Shown here: positions 7,302 through 16,418 of the stretch, piece after piece
Position numbering within the stretch: the stretch's first letter is position 1
Layout: each line of letters opens with the position of its first letter
Notes under the pieces: model-generated
What the model was told of the DNA's origin: nothing
Database searches by the model: none
Seen by the model: the letters and a program-made list of their open reading frames with translations, nothing else
Program-made: the position numbers and the translations under genes
Source: an uncultured Muriicola sp.
GTDB lineage: Bacteria; Bacteroidota; Bacteroidia; Flavobacteriales; Flavobacteriaceae
Direction of reading: 5' to 3'
Length of the DNA: 34,559 bases
Assembly (NCBI GenBank): GCA_945786965.1
Contig: CALZFZ010000102.1
Location: forward strand, 1-34,559

Positions 7302-9887
7302 CTAAAAAGGATAATTGATTCCAATTTGGATTACAGCGTTGGAAAAGTTATACTCACTAAACCATCTCTTTGAAGGCTCTTTGGCAGGATTATAGGTTTT
7401 AAAACCGGTATCTACCCGAAAAACAAAGTAGGTAAAATCGTATCGCAGCCCAAACCCGGTACCCAATGCAATATCTGAAAGGGAGTTTAAACCACTAAAA
7501 GTTTTGGCAGGGTCGTCCACATTGTCCCAAACATTCCAAATGTTTCCGGCATCGCCAAACAGGGCTCCTTTTATATTTCCTACAATGGGAAAGCGGTATT
7601 CCAAATTAAAGGCTAATTTTAAATTAGCTTCGTTAAAATCGTTCACATCTTCGGAACTTCCCGGCCCAAGTGAATAAGGGAACCACGCCCTGTTGTCATT
7701 AGATCCGCCGGCAAAATAACTTCGTACGAAAGGAATGCTTTCGGAATTGCCATAGGGTACAGCTACACCCAAGAAACCATGAAACGCCAGTACAATAGAC
7801 CTCCTGACGTCCCAGTGTTTAATAAAAACGAATTCTGTTTTGAAATATTGTGAATATGGAACCCCAAAAACCAACAAATTAGCATCTTCATTCTGTTCAA
7901 AAGGAATGAGGTAGGATATCCCGGAAAGAAGGTTTCCGGCACTTTCCAAATTTAATTGAAACTGATAAAAACTATTGTCGTTAATACCACTCTTGTTGTT
8001 TTTGGTAAAGGTATAATTACTGGAAAAGATCAGGTTATTTTCCGTAAGCCGCGCTCGTCGTTCCTCAATCCGGCTTACGTTTATAAAATCTGAAGAACTG
8101 GAACTTACAGTGCCATCCAGAATGGCCTCAGTAAACCCTGTAGTTCCCGCTGGGATGATTAGCCTTGGATCATCAGGATCGCCTGTGGGCTCAAAAAATG
8201 TTGTTAATGCGGGATCGTCCTCATAATTACCTGCAATATTGTCTAATTGTCGGTAACTACTCCCGTAAACATTGAAAAATCTATTGGGATTCACATTCCT
8301 GACAAAAAGTATATTCAAAAGTTCCAGCGAATTTCTTTTAAAAGTATTGGGCCGCCAGGTATACCCTAAAATGGTATTGAACGTCTGTTTGTCAAGGCCA
8401 ATATTTTTTTGAAAACTGGTCCCTGCAGAAACCCGGGTCTGCGGGAGCATATAGTAGGGTATAATTTTCTTGGTATTTATCAAAGGAAACCAGATTCTTG
8501 GAAAGGTCAGGTTTATATCGGCTCCGATTTCAGAAAAGAAATCTTCCGGAAGTGATGTATCAGAGAGCAAGCCAAAGGACCCTCTGGCGGACAGGCTCAG
8601 TGTTTCTGCTCCTCCAAATACATTCCTGGTAATTAAGGAACTGCTGAAGCCTATACCAAGTCGTTGTATATTAGAGTGGGTTACATCCAGGTTCAGCCCA
8701 AGCGAGTACTTTGGACGCGCTGTGAGATAAATGTTGGATACCAGCATGGTTTGTGTGCTATCCTCTAAAATCTGAACATTGGGATATTTAAAAGTGTTTA
8801 GGTTGGTGATCTGACGATAGGTTCGGAGTCTGTCCAGATCCCTGTAAACACTATCTTTCTCTAGGAATATGGCATCGGTTAAAGCTTTAGGTTTGTATCG
8901 CAACTTGTCCTTATAGTAGATGGTATAATTTTCGTATTCCCGGGACTGCAGTTCATTAGGATCATCATCAAAACTATAATCCGGGTAAATATTAATTTTT
9001 TTAAATTTATATACTTTGTATTCTGAAGTGGTAACAGCTGTATCGCCCCGTTTTCGAAGGTTTTCAATATTCAATTCCACATTCATCCGCTGATCATCCC
9101 TTTCTTCTGTGGTGTCACGAAGAATATTATATGTAATTGAGCTTTCCTGAAAATTATAGACTCCCGAATTCCTGAATAAAATAGTAAGTCGTTCCCTTTC
9201 ATTGTTGAAATCGGTGAGGTCAAATTGCTTGTTCTCCTTAATAAATGCAGCTTTTGTGTTTAGGGTGTAGATAGAATCGATCGATTTTGATGCGATATTT
9301 TTAGACAAGGAATCGATCATGTAAGGCTTACCCAAATTGATCTTATAGTTTATGCCGGCCCTTTGTTTACGTTTTCCCTCAACGATATCGAAGGTCGTAG
9401 TGTTTTTAAAGTACCCTTTACTTCCGTAATAGGAACTTAACCTGCCCAAGGTTTTTCGCGTTTTAGATGTATCTATGATAACAGGAGGTTCCCCAATATT
9501 TTTTAACCATTCACTATAGCCTTTTACCAGGAAAGACTCACCTAATCGGTCTACCTGTTTTTTGGAAAGTAAATTGGTCAGGCGTTTCTCCCTTTTTTCC
9601 TTTTTTTGCAACCATGCCTGATACAGTGAATCTGGATTTTTTTTGGCCAAACTGTACAGATTAAGTCTCAAGGGATATCCAAGAACACGGCTATTGGCCC
9701 CCTGTACAATTAAACTCCTAATATCCTCGTCTAAAACTTTTTCCCCGTTGGTTAAAATGGTATTCTTTGTCAAAAGTAGTTCCCCCTCTTCAACCCTTTT
9801 GAGTGCGTTGCATGAAGTAAATAGCACGCAAATCATAAAGATACCTATTTTTGCAGCATAACCTTTAAGAGGAAAGGGGGTATTCAT
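7302..9887 (-). CDS. tamL: TamA-like outer-membrane lipoprotein of the Omp85/BamA superfamily (TamL)
   Basis: TamL is the Bacteroidota form of TamA, an Omp85 barrel thought to help insert or assemble outer-membrane proteins, possibly with TamB; no tamB is in this window. The frame is open from 9929, but the ATG at 9887 is preferred: it gives a normal signal peptide with lipobox LFTSC (Cys26) and avoids overlap with the divergent gene at 9912. The 861 residues hold POTRA-like repeats (about 30-390) and a C-terminal barrel. The Omp85 loop motif appears as VRSY at 721-724 (usual form VRGY/F) in SYFAGGSNDNRAW. The chain ends in INYPF with the C-terminal Phe typical of outer-membrane barrels. Being anchored by lipid as well as a barrel separates it from TamA and BamA. 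Confidence 0.9.
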   Translation of the reverse strand: MNTPFPLKGYAAKIGIFMICVLFTSCNALKRVEEGELLLTKNTILTNGEKVLDEDIRSLIVQGANSRVLGYPLRLNLYSLAKKNPDSLYQAWLQKKEKREKRLTNLLSKKQVDRLGESFLVKGYSEWLKNIGEPPVIIDTSKTRKTLGRLSSYYGSKGYFKNTTTFDIVEGKRKQRAGINYKINLGKPYMIDSLSKNIASKSIDSIYTLNTKAAFIKENKQFDLTDFNNERERLTILFRNSGVYNFQESSITYNILRDTTEERDDQRMNVELNIENLRKRGDTAVTTSEYKVYKFKKINIYPDYSFDDDPNELQSREYENYTIYYKDKLRYKPKALTDAIFLEKDSVYRDLDRLRTYRQITNLNTFKYPNVQILEDSTQTMLVSNIYLTARPKYSLGLNLDVTHSNIQRLGIGFSSSLITRNVFGGAETLSLSARGSFGLLSDTSLPEDFFSEIGADINLTFPRIWFPLINTKKIIPYYMLPQTRVSAGTSFQKNIGLDKQTFNTILGYTWRPNTFKRNSLELLNILFVRNVNPNRFFNVYGSSYRQLDNIAGNYEDDPALTTFFEPTGDPDDPRLIIPAGTTGFTEAILDGTVSSSSSDFINVSRIEERRARLTENNLIFSSNYTFTKNNKSGINDNSFYQFQLNLESAGNLLSGISYLIPFEQNEDANLLVFGVPYSQYFKTEFVFIKHWDVRRSIVLAFHGFLGVAVPYGNSESIPFVRSYFAGGSNDNRAWFPYSLGPGSSEDVNDFNEANLKLAFNLEYRFPIVGNIKGALFGDAGNIWNVWDNVDDPAKTFSGLNSLSDIALGTGFGLRYDFTYFVFRVDTGFKTYNPAKEPSKRWFSEYNFSNAVIQIGINYPF
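9846..9853 (+). promoter_or_regulatory. Promoter -7 box for the TrmH-family methyltransferase
   Basis: The plus strand reads TATTTTTG followed by CAGC. It lies inside the first codons of the opposite-strand tamL, 58 bases before the ATG at 9912. The gap between the two divergent genes is only 24 bases, so the promoter must overlap coding sequence. Confidence 0.5.
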
Positions 9888-9911
9888 AAGAACCAAAAAT
9901 ACATTATTTGA

Positions 9912-10634
9912 ATGGTTGTAAAAAGTCAAATAAAATTTATAAAAAGCTTACAACAGAAAAAATACAGAATCCTTCATTCTCTGTTCGTTGCAGAAGGAGT
10001 TAAGATGGTAAATGAACTGTTGAGATCGGACCTGAAAGTAAAGGATATTTATACGGTAGATGCCCATGCCATTCCTTTCAACAATGATTATTGCCATATA
10101 ATTAGCGAAGCCGATTTAAGGAGGATTAGTGGACTGAAATCCCCTAATAAGGTTTTGGGAATTTTCCATATTCCTGACCCGGACCGCCTTGAATTTAAGG
10201 ATTGGATTGTTGCTTTGGATAGTATAACAGACCCTGGTAATTTGGGAACGATTATTAGGCTCTGTGATTGGTTTGGAATTAAGCATTTAGCCTGTGCTTC
10301 AGATACGGTAGATTGCTATAATCCAAAAGTATTACAAGCCACGATGGGTTCTATTACGAGGGTAAATGTAGTATACACCGATATTGCCGATCTTGCGGCA
10401 CATGCAGATGTACCCGTGTACGGCGCATTTATGGACGGTGAATCGGTCTATGATCAAAATTGGACAAAATCAGGAATATTGATCCTGGGGAATGAAGCTC
10501 ATGGTATTTCTCAGCCTTTGGAAGCGCATATTCAGAAAAAAGTAGGGATCCCGCAATTCGGAAGTGTTACAGCGGAAAGTTTGAATGTAGCAACGGCTAC
10601 TGCCATTATCCTAAACGAAATAAGAAGATCCTAA
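9912..10634 (+). CDS. TrmH/SpoU-family RNA 2'-O-methyltransferase
   Basis: This family methylates ribose 2'-OH groups of rRNA or tRNA with S-adenosylmethionine, using a trefoil-knot SPOUT fold. The 240 residues carry all three motifs: motif 1 DPGNLGTIIR at 107-116 with the catalytic Arg, motif 2 ILGNEAHGIS at 191-200, and motif 3 SLNVATATAI at 223-232. The N-terminal part (about 5-90), with FVAEGVKMVNELL, is the substrate-binding domain of the RlmB-like branch. The target nucleotide cannot be read from sequence, so no symbol is given. It faces tamL across 24 bases and converges on porT with only 7 bases between stop codons. Confidence 0.93.
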   Translation: MVVKSQIKFIKSLQQKKYRILHSLFVAEGVKMVNELLRSDLKVKDIYTVDAHAIPFNNDYCHIISEADLRRISGLKSPNKVLGIFHIPDPDRLEFKDWIVALDSITDPGNLGTIIRLCDWFGIKHLACASDTVDCYNPKVLQATMGSITRVNVVYTDIADLAAHADVPVYGAFMDGESVYDQNWTKSGILILGNEAHGISQPLEAHIQKKVGIPQFGSVTAESLNVATATAIILNEIRRS

Positions 10635-10641
10635 AGGCAGG

Positions 10642-11340
10642 CTATTCAAATGTAAAATTAACAAAGACTCCACGCGTACGCAGGGCTTCAATATTTCCGG
10701 TCCAGGGACTATTTGGATCATTGTCCGGTACCAACTCATCAGTTATGGCAAACACACCGCGGATAGATGGTGAGAATTTAAAATATTCTGTATAAAAATC
10801 AATGCCAAACCCAAGTTCGTAATTAAAAACCTGTTTTTTCATTCGAAACGTACCGCTACTGTTATCATCCAGACTGGCTTCATTGCTTCCAAGGTTAAGT
10901 GAGGCAGAGCCGCCACCCACAATAAAGGGTTTCCAGTTACCCAGTCTTTTTGTACTCACTTTTAGCAATAATGGAAAGTTTATATAGGTCGATTTCACAT
11001 CTCTGATGGCATCATTTTCTTCTGTAAAACTAGGAAAACCGACCAATCTGGAAGTGTAATATAATCCTGGTTCAAAACGCAGATCCAAAAATTCATTGAT
11101 GCGCAGCTCCCCTATAAGCCCTACATTAAAACCTAGGGATTTATCAACTAATATGTCTTGCAGATCGTTTTTGTATTCAAATTTGAAATCGTACTGGTTA
11201 AATCCTAAAAAATAACCCCAATTTAAAAAGGCCTTATCCTCGTTTTCCAAATTAAGGATAGGCTTTTCATTAAATTGTGCATGCATCACATGAGCATTTA
11301 GCAAAAAAACTAATGCCAAAAGGAACAAAACTCTTCTCAT
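10642..11340 (-). CDS. porT: Type IX secretion protein PorT/SprT
   Basis: PorT (SprT in gliding flavobacteria) is an outer-membrane beta-barrel protein required for type IX secretion, which exports proteins and adhesins carrying a C-terminal signal. The 232-residue product has a signal peptide (hydrophobic core 4-18, cleavage probably after A21), then alternating hydrophobic strands such as LDLRFEPGLYYTSRLVGF and FKFSPSIRGVFAI, and ends VFVNFTFE like an outer-membrane barrel. The length fits the PorT family. It starts 4 bases after the ubiE stop, so the two form an operon; this ubiE-porT pairing is familiar in flavobacteria. Other barrels of the broad porin-like class are possible, but context and length favour PorT. 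Confidence 0.87.
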   Translation of the reverse strand: MRRVLFLLALVFLLNAHVMHAQFNEKPILNLENEDKAFLNWGYFLGFNQYDFKFEYKNDLQDILVDKSLGFNVGLIGELRINEFLDLRFEPGLYYTSRLVGFPSFTEENDAIRDVKSTYINFPLLLKVSTKRLGNWKPFIVGGGSASLNLGSNEASLDDNSSGTFRMKKQVFNYELGFGIDFYTEYFKFSPSIRGVFAITDELVPDNDPNSPWTGNIEALRTRGVFVNFTFE

Positions 11341-11344
11341 ACAA

Positions 11345-12073
11345 TTACTTTGTGGCTATATAAATAGAGGCAACCCCGAAAGTTTGCGGTCTATTCTCCA
11401 TAGCTATAAACCCTGTTTTCTTCAAAATATTGTTGAATTCGCTCCCATGTGGAAAAACAGCAGCCGATTCCGATAAATAAGTATAGGCAGAACGGTCTTT
11501 TGAAAAGAGTTTGCCTATGACAGGAAGCATATATTTGGTGTAGAATTTATATCCTTGTTTAAAAGGTGTTTTAGTAGGTACCGAAGTCTCTAATACTACA
11601 AAAGTGCCCCCGGGTTTTAACACTCTGAGAATTTCACTCAAACCCTTGTTAAGGTCTTCAAAATTGCGCACCCCAAAAGCCACAGTTACCGCATCGAAGG
11701 TACGGTCTTCAAATTCAAGGTTTTCACTATCGCCTACCACCATTTCGATCGTACTTCCCAGGTTCTTTTGCAGTACTTTTTTCTTGCCGATGTCTAACAT
11801 ACCCTTAGAAATATCCAGACCCACTATTTTATCAGCACCCGTTTCAACCAAATTTATAGCCAGGTCTCCGGTACCTGTTGCAATATCTAAGATAGTTTTA
11901 GGTTTTTTCTCTTTTAAAATGTTGACTACTTTACGTCTCCATTTTACATCGATTCCAAAGGAAATAACCCGGTTTAAGCCGTCGTAATTGCCCGATATGG
12001 CATCGAACATAGCAGTGACCTGTTCTTTTTTTCCTTTAGCAGAGTCCTTATACGGGATAACTTTTTTAGCCAT
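11345..12073 (-). CDS. ubiE: Demethylmenaquinone methyltransferase (UbiE/MenG)
   Basis: This SAM-dependent enzyme C-methylates demethylmenaquinol, the last step of menaquinone synthesis; flavobacteria use menaquinone, so the MenG role applies. The open frame extends to 12109, but the ATG at 12073 is preferred: it gives the 242-residue family length and places the promoter box at 12090-12097 upstream rather than inside the gene. Motifs: [16 protein letters not shown] (23-38), the SAM site [12 protein letters not shown] (61-72), and [15 protein letters not shown]. porT follows after 4 bases. The quinol product is the electron acceptor pool of the Na+-NQR encoded later in the window. Confidence 0.96.
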   Translation of the reverse strand: MAKKVIPYKDSAKGKKEQVTAMFDAISGNYDGLNRVISFGIDVKWRRKVVNILKEKKPKTILDIATGTGDLAINLVETGADKIVGLDISKGMLDIGKKKVLQKNLGSTIEMVVGDSENLEFEDRTFDAVTVAFGVRNFEDLNKGLSEILRVLKPGGTFVVLETSVPTKTPFKQGYKFYTKYMLPVIGKLFSKDRSAYTYLSESAAVFPHGSEFNNILKKTGFIAMENRPQTFGVASIYIATK

Positions 12074-12089
12074 TGAAGCAATTTTGCCG

Positions 12090-12097
12090 CAAAGATA
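12090..12097 (-). promoter_or_regulatory. Promoter -7 box for ubiE-porT
   Basis: The minus strand reads TATCTTTG followed by CGGC, an exact TAnnTTTG match. It lies 17 bases before the ATG at 12073 and decides against the upstream start at 12109. Confidence 0.7.
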
Positions 12098-12197
12098 CAC
12101 TAAAGACATATTTCAGCATGGAATCAGAATAATTTGTGGATTTCATAACAGGGTGCATGCAAAGTAGATTTTTGAATCAGTTTGATATAAAATTGTG

Positions 12198-12205
12198 TAA
12201 TTTTG
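12198..12205 (+). promoter_or_regulatory. Promoter for trkA-trkH
   Basis: The plus strand reads TAATTTTG (exact TAnnTTTG). A TTTG at 12171-12174 lies 23 bases upstream and could be the -33 element. The start would be near 12212, leaving a leader of about 100 bases before the ATG at 12314, in which I saw no known riboswitch. Confidence 0.6.
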
Positions 12206-12313
12206 TCCCGCAAAACCATGCAACCCTTTTTTTAAGTGACTGCTGTGGCTTTTTAGATCGAATGAGAACTTCCATTATGATCTTTACAATATGATAAAAG
12301 ACCATTTGTACGA

Positions 12314-13663
12314 ATGAAAATTATTATAGCAGGCGCAGGGGAAGTAGGCTTCCATTTAGCAAAACTTCTTTCCTACGAATCCCAGGATATTACGTTAATA
12401 GACACCAAAAAAGAAAACCTTATTTATGCAGACAATCACCTGGATATTAGGGTTTTAAAAGGAGATGCTACTTCTATTTCCGTTTTAAAGGACGCCCATG
12501 TAGATAAATCGGATCTGGTCATTGGAGTTACTTCTTCCGAAACAACTAATATTACGCTTTGTATGCTCGCAAAGCAATTGGGTTCTAAAAAAACGATCGC
12601 CAGGATCTCGAATACCGAATTCATGGATTATCGGGAACTCATACGATTTCAGGAATTAGGGATCGATGAACTTATTTCGCCGGAAGAATTAGCAGCATCA
12701 GAAATTCAATTGCTCTTAAATCAGTCGGCTTTTAACGATACCTATGAATTCGAAAATGGTGCCCTGATCATGGTTGGGGTTTCCTTACCTAAAAGCGCTC
12801 CATTTATTGGAAAATCGGTAAAAGAAGCGGCATCTATATTTCCTGAACTACATTTTATGCCCATTGCTATGCAACGTGGTGGCACCCAATATACATTGAT
12901 ACCCAGGGGAGATACGATCTTTAAGGAAGATGATCAGGTTTATTTCATCACTGATAAGAAAGGGGTAGATGAACTTTATAAATTAACGGGAAAAAAGAAG
13001 GAAGTTTTAAAGAATGTAATGATCCTGGGAGGGAGTAAAGTAGGATTTAAAGCGGCCAGAGATTTATGCGGCAATAAATTCAACGTAAAACTTATTGAAA
13101 AAGACAAGGAGAAAGCATTTGACCTGGCCGATATCTTGCCCAATGCCCTGGTAATAAATGGTGATGGCAGGAATGTAGAACTCTTGGAAGAAGAAAGCCT
13201 GGAATCCATGGATGCGTTTATTGCTGTTACCGGAAATTCCGAAACCAATATTATGTCTTGTTTGGTGGCGAAATCCAAGAAAATAAAAAAGACCATCGCT
13301 CTGGTAGAAAATATGGACTACTTTCAGTTGTCCCAATCCATCGGGATCGATACACTTATAAATAAGAAGTTATTGGCTGCCAATAATATCTTCAGGTATA
13401 TCCGGAAAGGGGAAGTAGTAGCGCTTACGAGGCTCAATAATTTAAATGCTGAAATATTAGAATTTCAGGTAAAGCCCGATTCTAAAATGGACGGTCAGGT
13501 TATTCGTGAACTGGAATTTCCCCGTAGTGCAATCATAGGGGGTGTAATCCGGGATGGGGAAGGGATCGTTGCTTTGGGAGATTTTGAGATCGTGGAAGGA
13601 GACCGGGTGGTAGTGTGCTGCTTGCCACAGGCCATACAGAAGGTAGAACGGTTATTTTTATAA
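12314..13663 (+). CDS. trkA: Trk potassium transporter, peripheral NAD-binding subunit TrkA
   Basis: TrkA is the cytoplasmic regulatory ring that opens the K+ channel TrkH in response to nucleotides. The 449 residues show the tandem layout: RCK-N domain 1 with GAGEVGFHLAKLL (7-19), RCK-C domain at about 140-225, a second RCK-N with ILGGSKVGFKAARDL (about 237-251), and a second RCK-C at about 370-449. Acidic residues at the ends of the second strands (D38 and its equivalent) fit NAD(H) binding. trkH starts one base after its stop codon, so the two subunits are translated from one message. The start MKIIIAGAGEVG is standard for the family. Confidence 0.96.
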   Translation: MKIIIAGAGEVGFHLAKLLSYESQDITLIDTKKENLIYADNHLDIRVLKGDATSISVLKDAHVDKSDLVIGVTSSETTNITLCMLAKQLGSKKTIARISNTEFMDYRELIRFQELGIDELISPEELAASEIQLLLNQSAFNDTYEFENGALIMVGVSLPKSAPFIGKSVKEAASIFPELHFMPIAMQRGGTQYTLIPRGDTIFKEDDQVYFITDKKGVDELYKLTGKKKEVLKNVMILGGSKVGFKAARDLCGNKFNVKLIEKDKEKAFDLADILPNALVINGDGRNVELLEEESLESMDAFIAVTGNSETNIMSCLVAKSKKIKKTIALVENMDYFQLSQSIGIDTLINKKLLAANNIFRYIRKGEVVALTRLNNLNAEILEFQVKPDSKMDGQVIRELEFPRSAIIGGVIRDGEGIVALGDFEIVEGDRVVVCCLPQAIQKVERLFL

Positions 13664-13664
13664 G

Positions 13665-15155
13665 ATGAGATTTAACGCCAAAATTATATTGCATCTCATG
13701 GGATTGCTATTGCTGTTTAATGGCGGCTTTATGATATTGGCAGCTCTGATGAGTGGAATCTATCAGGATGGGGTTACCCTGGAGATTACGCTGGCGGCTA
13801 TCGTAACAATGCTTACCGGGATCGTTGCCATGTTCTTTACAAGAGGGCATGAAAAGGAAGTAAACAGAAAAGAGGGGTATATTATAGTTACATTCGGATG
13901 GATCATCATGTCTGTATCTGGAGTACTACCTTACCTATTCTCAGGCGCAATCCCGGATATTTCCAATGCTTTTTTTGAGACCATGTCCGGGTACACCACT
14001 ACCGGGGCTTCCATAATTGATGATATTGAAGTCCTCCCCCAGGGGATCTTGTTTTGGAGGAGCCTTACCCATTGGATAGGGGGTATGGGGATCATTGTTT
14101 TGGCCATTGCTATATTACCACTTCTGGGCATTGGGGGAATGCAATTATTTGCAGCAGAAGCACCGGGACCTAACGCAGATAAATTGCACCCAAGAATTAC
14201 AGATACGGCCAAACGATTGTGGTTAATTTATTTTGGGTATACAGTGGCTGAAACCATCTTACTAAAACTCGCAGGAATGTCTTTTTTTGATGCCATTAAT
14301 CATTCGTTGTCAACACTTTCTACAGGAGGATTTTCGACCAAGAATTCCAGTTTGGCCTATTTGAACAATCAACCCCTGATACAATATATCGTGATCTTCT
14401 TCATGATTTTAGCAGGTAGTAATTTTGTATTGAGTTATTTTGCTTTTAAAGGCAAGGTGCAAAAGATTTTAAAAGACGAGGAGTTTAAATATTATGGTCT
14501 CTTGATTGTGTTATTTACCATCATTACATCTTTGGTAATTTACTTTCGGGCAAATGTTCCAACCTCAGAGTATCATCCCATGGTATTGGGCGATCTGGAA
14601 AGTACCATCAGGCATGGGCTTTTCCAGGTAGTTGCGGTCCTTACCACAACAGGATTTGTAACGGCCGATTTTACGGCCTGGGCGCCATTTTTAACCGTTT
14701 TCTTTTTCGGACTGATGTTTTCTGGGGGATCTGCAGGTTCTACGGCAGGTGGAATCAAGATCATGCGCCATATCGTAATTATCAAAAATGGTTTGCTGGA
14801 ATTTAAGCGCACATTACATCCAAACGCCGTAATCCCGGTTCGCTTTAATAACAAAACAGTTACAGAACATATAGTTTATAATGTAATAGGATTTTTTGTG
14901 CTGTATATGTTGTTATTTATTATAGGGGCCCTGGTCTTAGGATTTTTAGGTCTTGATTTTGAATCGGCGGTGGGAGGTGCGGCCTCCTCCCTGGGGAATG
15001 TTGGGCCCGCATTTGGAAGCCTCAGTCCCCTGAACAATTTTAATAGTCTTCCCACCTTGGGAAAATGGTGGTGTGGGTTTCTGATGTTAGCAGGAAGGCT
15101 CGAATTATTTACGGTCCTTATATTAATGACCCCATATTTCTGGAAGAAAACCTGA
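13665..15155 (+). CDS. trkH: TrkH-family potassium uptake channel subunit
   Basis: TrkH is the inner-membrane K+ translocating subunit that works with TrkA. At 496 residues it has about ten hydrophobic segments arranged as four membrane-pore-membrane repeats. The four selectivity-filter loops are visible, each with its key Gly: SGYTTTGAS, LSTLSTGGFST, LTTTGFVTADF and SSLGNVGPAFG. The GGSAGSTAGGIKIMR segment between repeats 3 and 4 is the intramembrane gating region. It follows trkA by one base. No good terminator is visible in the 65 bases before the convergent aminotransferase gene; a weak inverted repeat (ATATCAT/ATGATAT, about 15175-15201) is the only candidate. Confidence 0.96.
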   Translation: MRFNAKIILHLMGLLLLFNGGFMILAALMSGIYQDGVTLEITLAAIVTMLTGIVAMFFTRGHEKEVNRKEGYIIVTFGWIIMSVSGVLPYLFSGAIPDISNAFFETMSGYTTTGASIIDDIEVLPQGILFWRSLTHWIGGMGIIVLAIAILPLLGIGGMQLFAAEAPGPNADKLHPRITDTAKRLWLIYFGYTVAETILLKLAGMSFFDAINHSLSTLSTGGFSTKNSSLAYLNNQPLIQYIVIFFMILAGSNFVLSYFAFKGKVQKILKDEEFKYYGLLIVLFTIITSLVIYFRANVPTSEYHPMVLGDLESTIRHGLFQVVAVLTTTGFVTADFTAWAPFLTVFFFGLMFSGGSAGSTAGGIKIMRHIVIIKNGLLEFKRTLHPNAVIPVRFNNKTVTEHIVYNVIGFFVLYMLLFIIGALVLGFLGLDFESAVGGAASSLGNVGPAFGSLSPLNNFNSLPTLGKWWCGFLMLAGRLELFTVLILMTPYFWKKT

Positions 15156-15220
15156 GAGATATGAGGGTAGGGTTATATCATGGTCAAGCCTTCAATGATA
15201 TTCCTTTAAAGCAAGTTTAA

Positions 15221-16405
15221 TTAGAGTACTGCTTTGATCCTGGTAACTGCCTCCTTTATTTCAGATTCCGAAGCCGCATAGGAGATTCGGATACAATTGG
15301 GATTGCCAAAGGCAGCCCCGGGAACCGTAGCGACATTTGCATGCTCCAGAAGATACATCGCAAAATCAGAAGAGTTTTGAATGGTGGTTCCATTGAGTTC
15401 CCTGCCAAAGAAGGATGATATGTCCGGAAAGACATAGAAAGCACCTTCTGGAACATTAAGTTGGAAGCCATCGATCGTACCCAATAGTTCTAAGATAAGA
15501 TCCCTGCGTTCCCTGAACTTATCTATCATATACTGAATCTTACTAACTGGGGCCTCCAAAGCTGTAATGGTAGCACGCTGGCCAATGGCATTGGCGCCAC
15601 TCGTTATTTGGCCCTGGAATTTGGTACAGGCCTTCGCAATCCAGTCGGCTGCACCAATGTATCCAATTCGCCATCCGGTCATGGCAAATGCCTTTGATAC
15701 CCCATTCACGGTAATAGTACGGTCGTACATGCCTTCTATGGTTGCAATACTGGCATGTTTGCTACGAAAATTGATGTGTTCATAAATTTCATCTGAAACC
15801 ACAAAAATGTTAGGGTATTTTCGTAAAATGGCCGCCAAACCTGCAAGTTCTTCCTCGCTATACACAGATCCACTGGGATTGCAGGGAGAACTAAACCACA
15901 ACATTTTAGTTTTTGGTGTAATAGCCGATTCTAACTGGGCGGGTGTCATTTTAAAATCGGTTTCTATACTGGTAGGGACCTCAACTGGAGTTCCTTCGGC
16001 TAATTTCACAATATCGCTATAACTTACCCAATAAGGGGCCGGTAAGATAACTTCATCCCCTTTATTAAGCATAACCATGGCTATATTGGCAAGCGATTGC
16101 TTGGCCCCGGTAGAAACCACTATTTGGTTTAGCGCATAATCAAGGTTATTATCCCTCTTAAATTTATTGGAAATAGCCTGCTTTAGATCCGCATAACCAT
16201 CCACGGGAGAATAGCTGCTGTAATTGTCATCAATTGCTTTTTTGGCCGATTCTTTAATAAAATCGGGGATATTGAAATCGGGTTCTCCTAAACTGAGTCC
16301 TATAATGTCTTTACCTTCATTTCTTAGTTCCCTGGCCTTTGCTGCCATAGCCAGTGTGGCCGAAGTAGATAATTTATTTATTCTATCGGATAACGGGATG
16401 CTCAT
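15221..16405 (-). CDS. PLP-dependent class I/II aminotransferase, aspartate aminotransferase type
   Basis: The 394-residue enzyme belongs to fold-type I aminotransferases and most resembles the class Ib aspartate/prephenate aminotransferases. Residues seen: YSSYSPVDGYADLKQAI (62-78) at the start of the large domain, NPSG (176-179), the cofactor Asp in VVSDEIYEH (D205), the Schiff-base Lys in VSKAFAMTGWRIGY (K238), and a substrate carboxylate Arg in CIRISYAASE near the end. It would transfer amino groups between aspartate and 2-oxoglutarate; use of prephenate or aromatic substrates cannot be excluded. It follows the desaturase gene by 13 bases on the same strand, although the two have no obvious pathway link. 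Confidence 0.93.
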   Translation of the reverse strand: MSIPLSDRINKLSTSATLAMAAKARELRNEGKDIIGLSLGEPDFNIPDFIKESAKKAIDDNYSSYSPVDGYADLKQAISNKFKRDNNLDYALNQIVVSTGAKQSLANIAMVMLNKGDEVILPAPYWVSYSDIVKLAEGTPVEVPTSIETDFKMTPAQLESAITPKTKMLWFSSPCNPSGSVYSEEELAGLAAILRKYPNIFVVSDEIYEHINFRSKHASIATIEGMYDRTITVNGVSKAFAMTGWRIGYIGAADWIAKACTKFQGQITSGANAIGQRATITALEAPVSKIQYMIDKFRERRDLILELLGTIDGFQLNVPEGAFYVFPDISSFFGRELNGTTIQNSSDFAMYLLEHANVATVPGAAFGNPNCIRISYAASESEIKEAVTRIKAVL

Positions 16406-16418
16406 ACCTGCAATAAGT

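Noticed and set aside
9888-9929. Upstream start of tamL at 9929
   Set aside because: It would overlap the divergent methyltransferase start at 9912 and put 14 residues before a signal peptide that is already complete from 9887.
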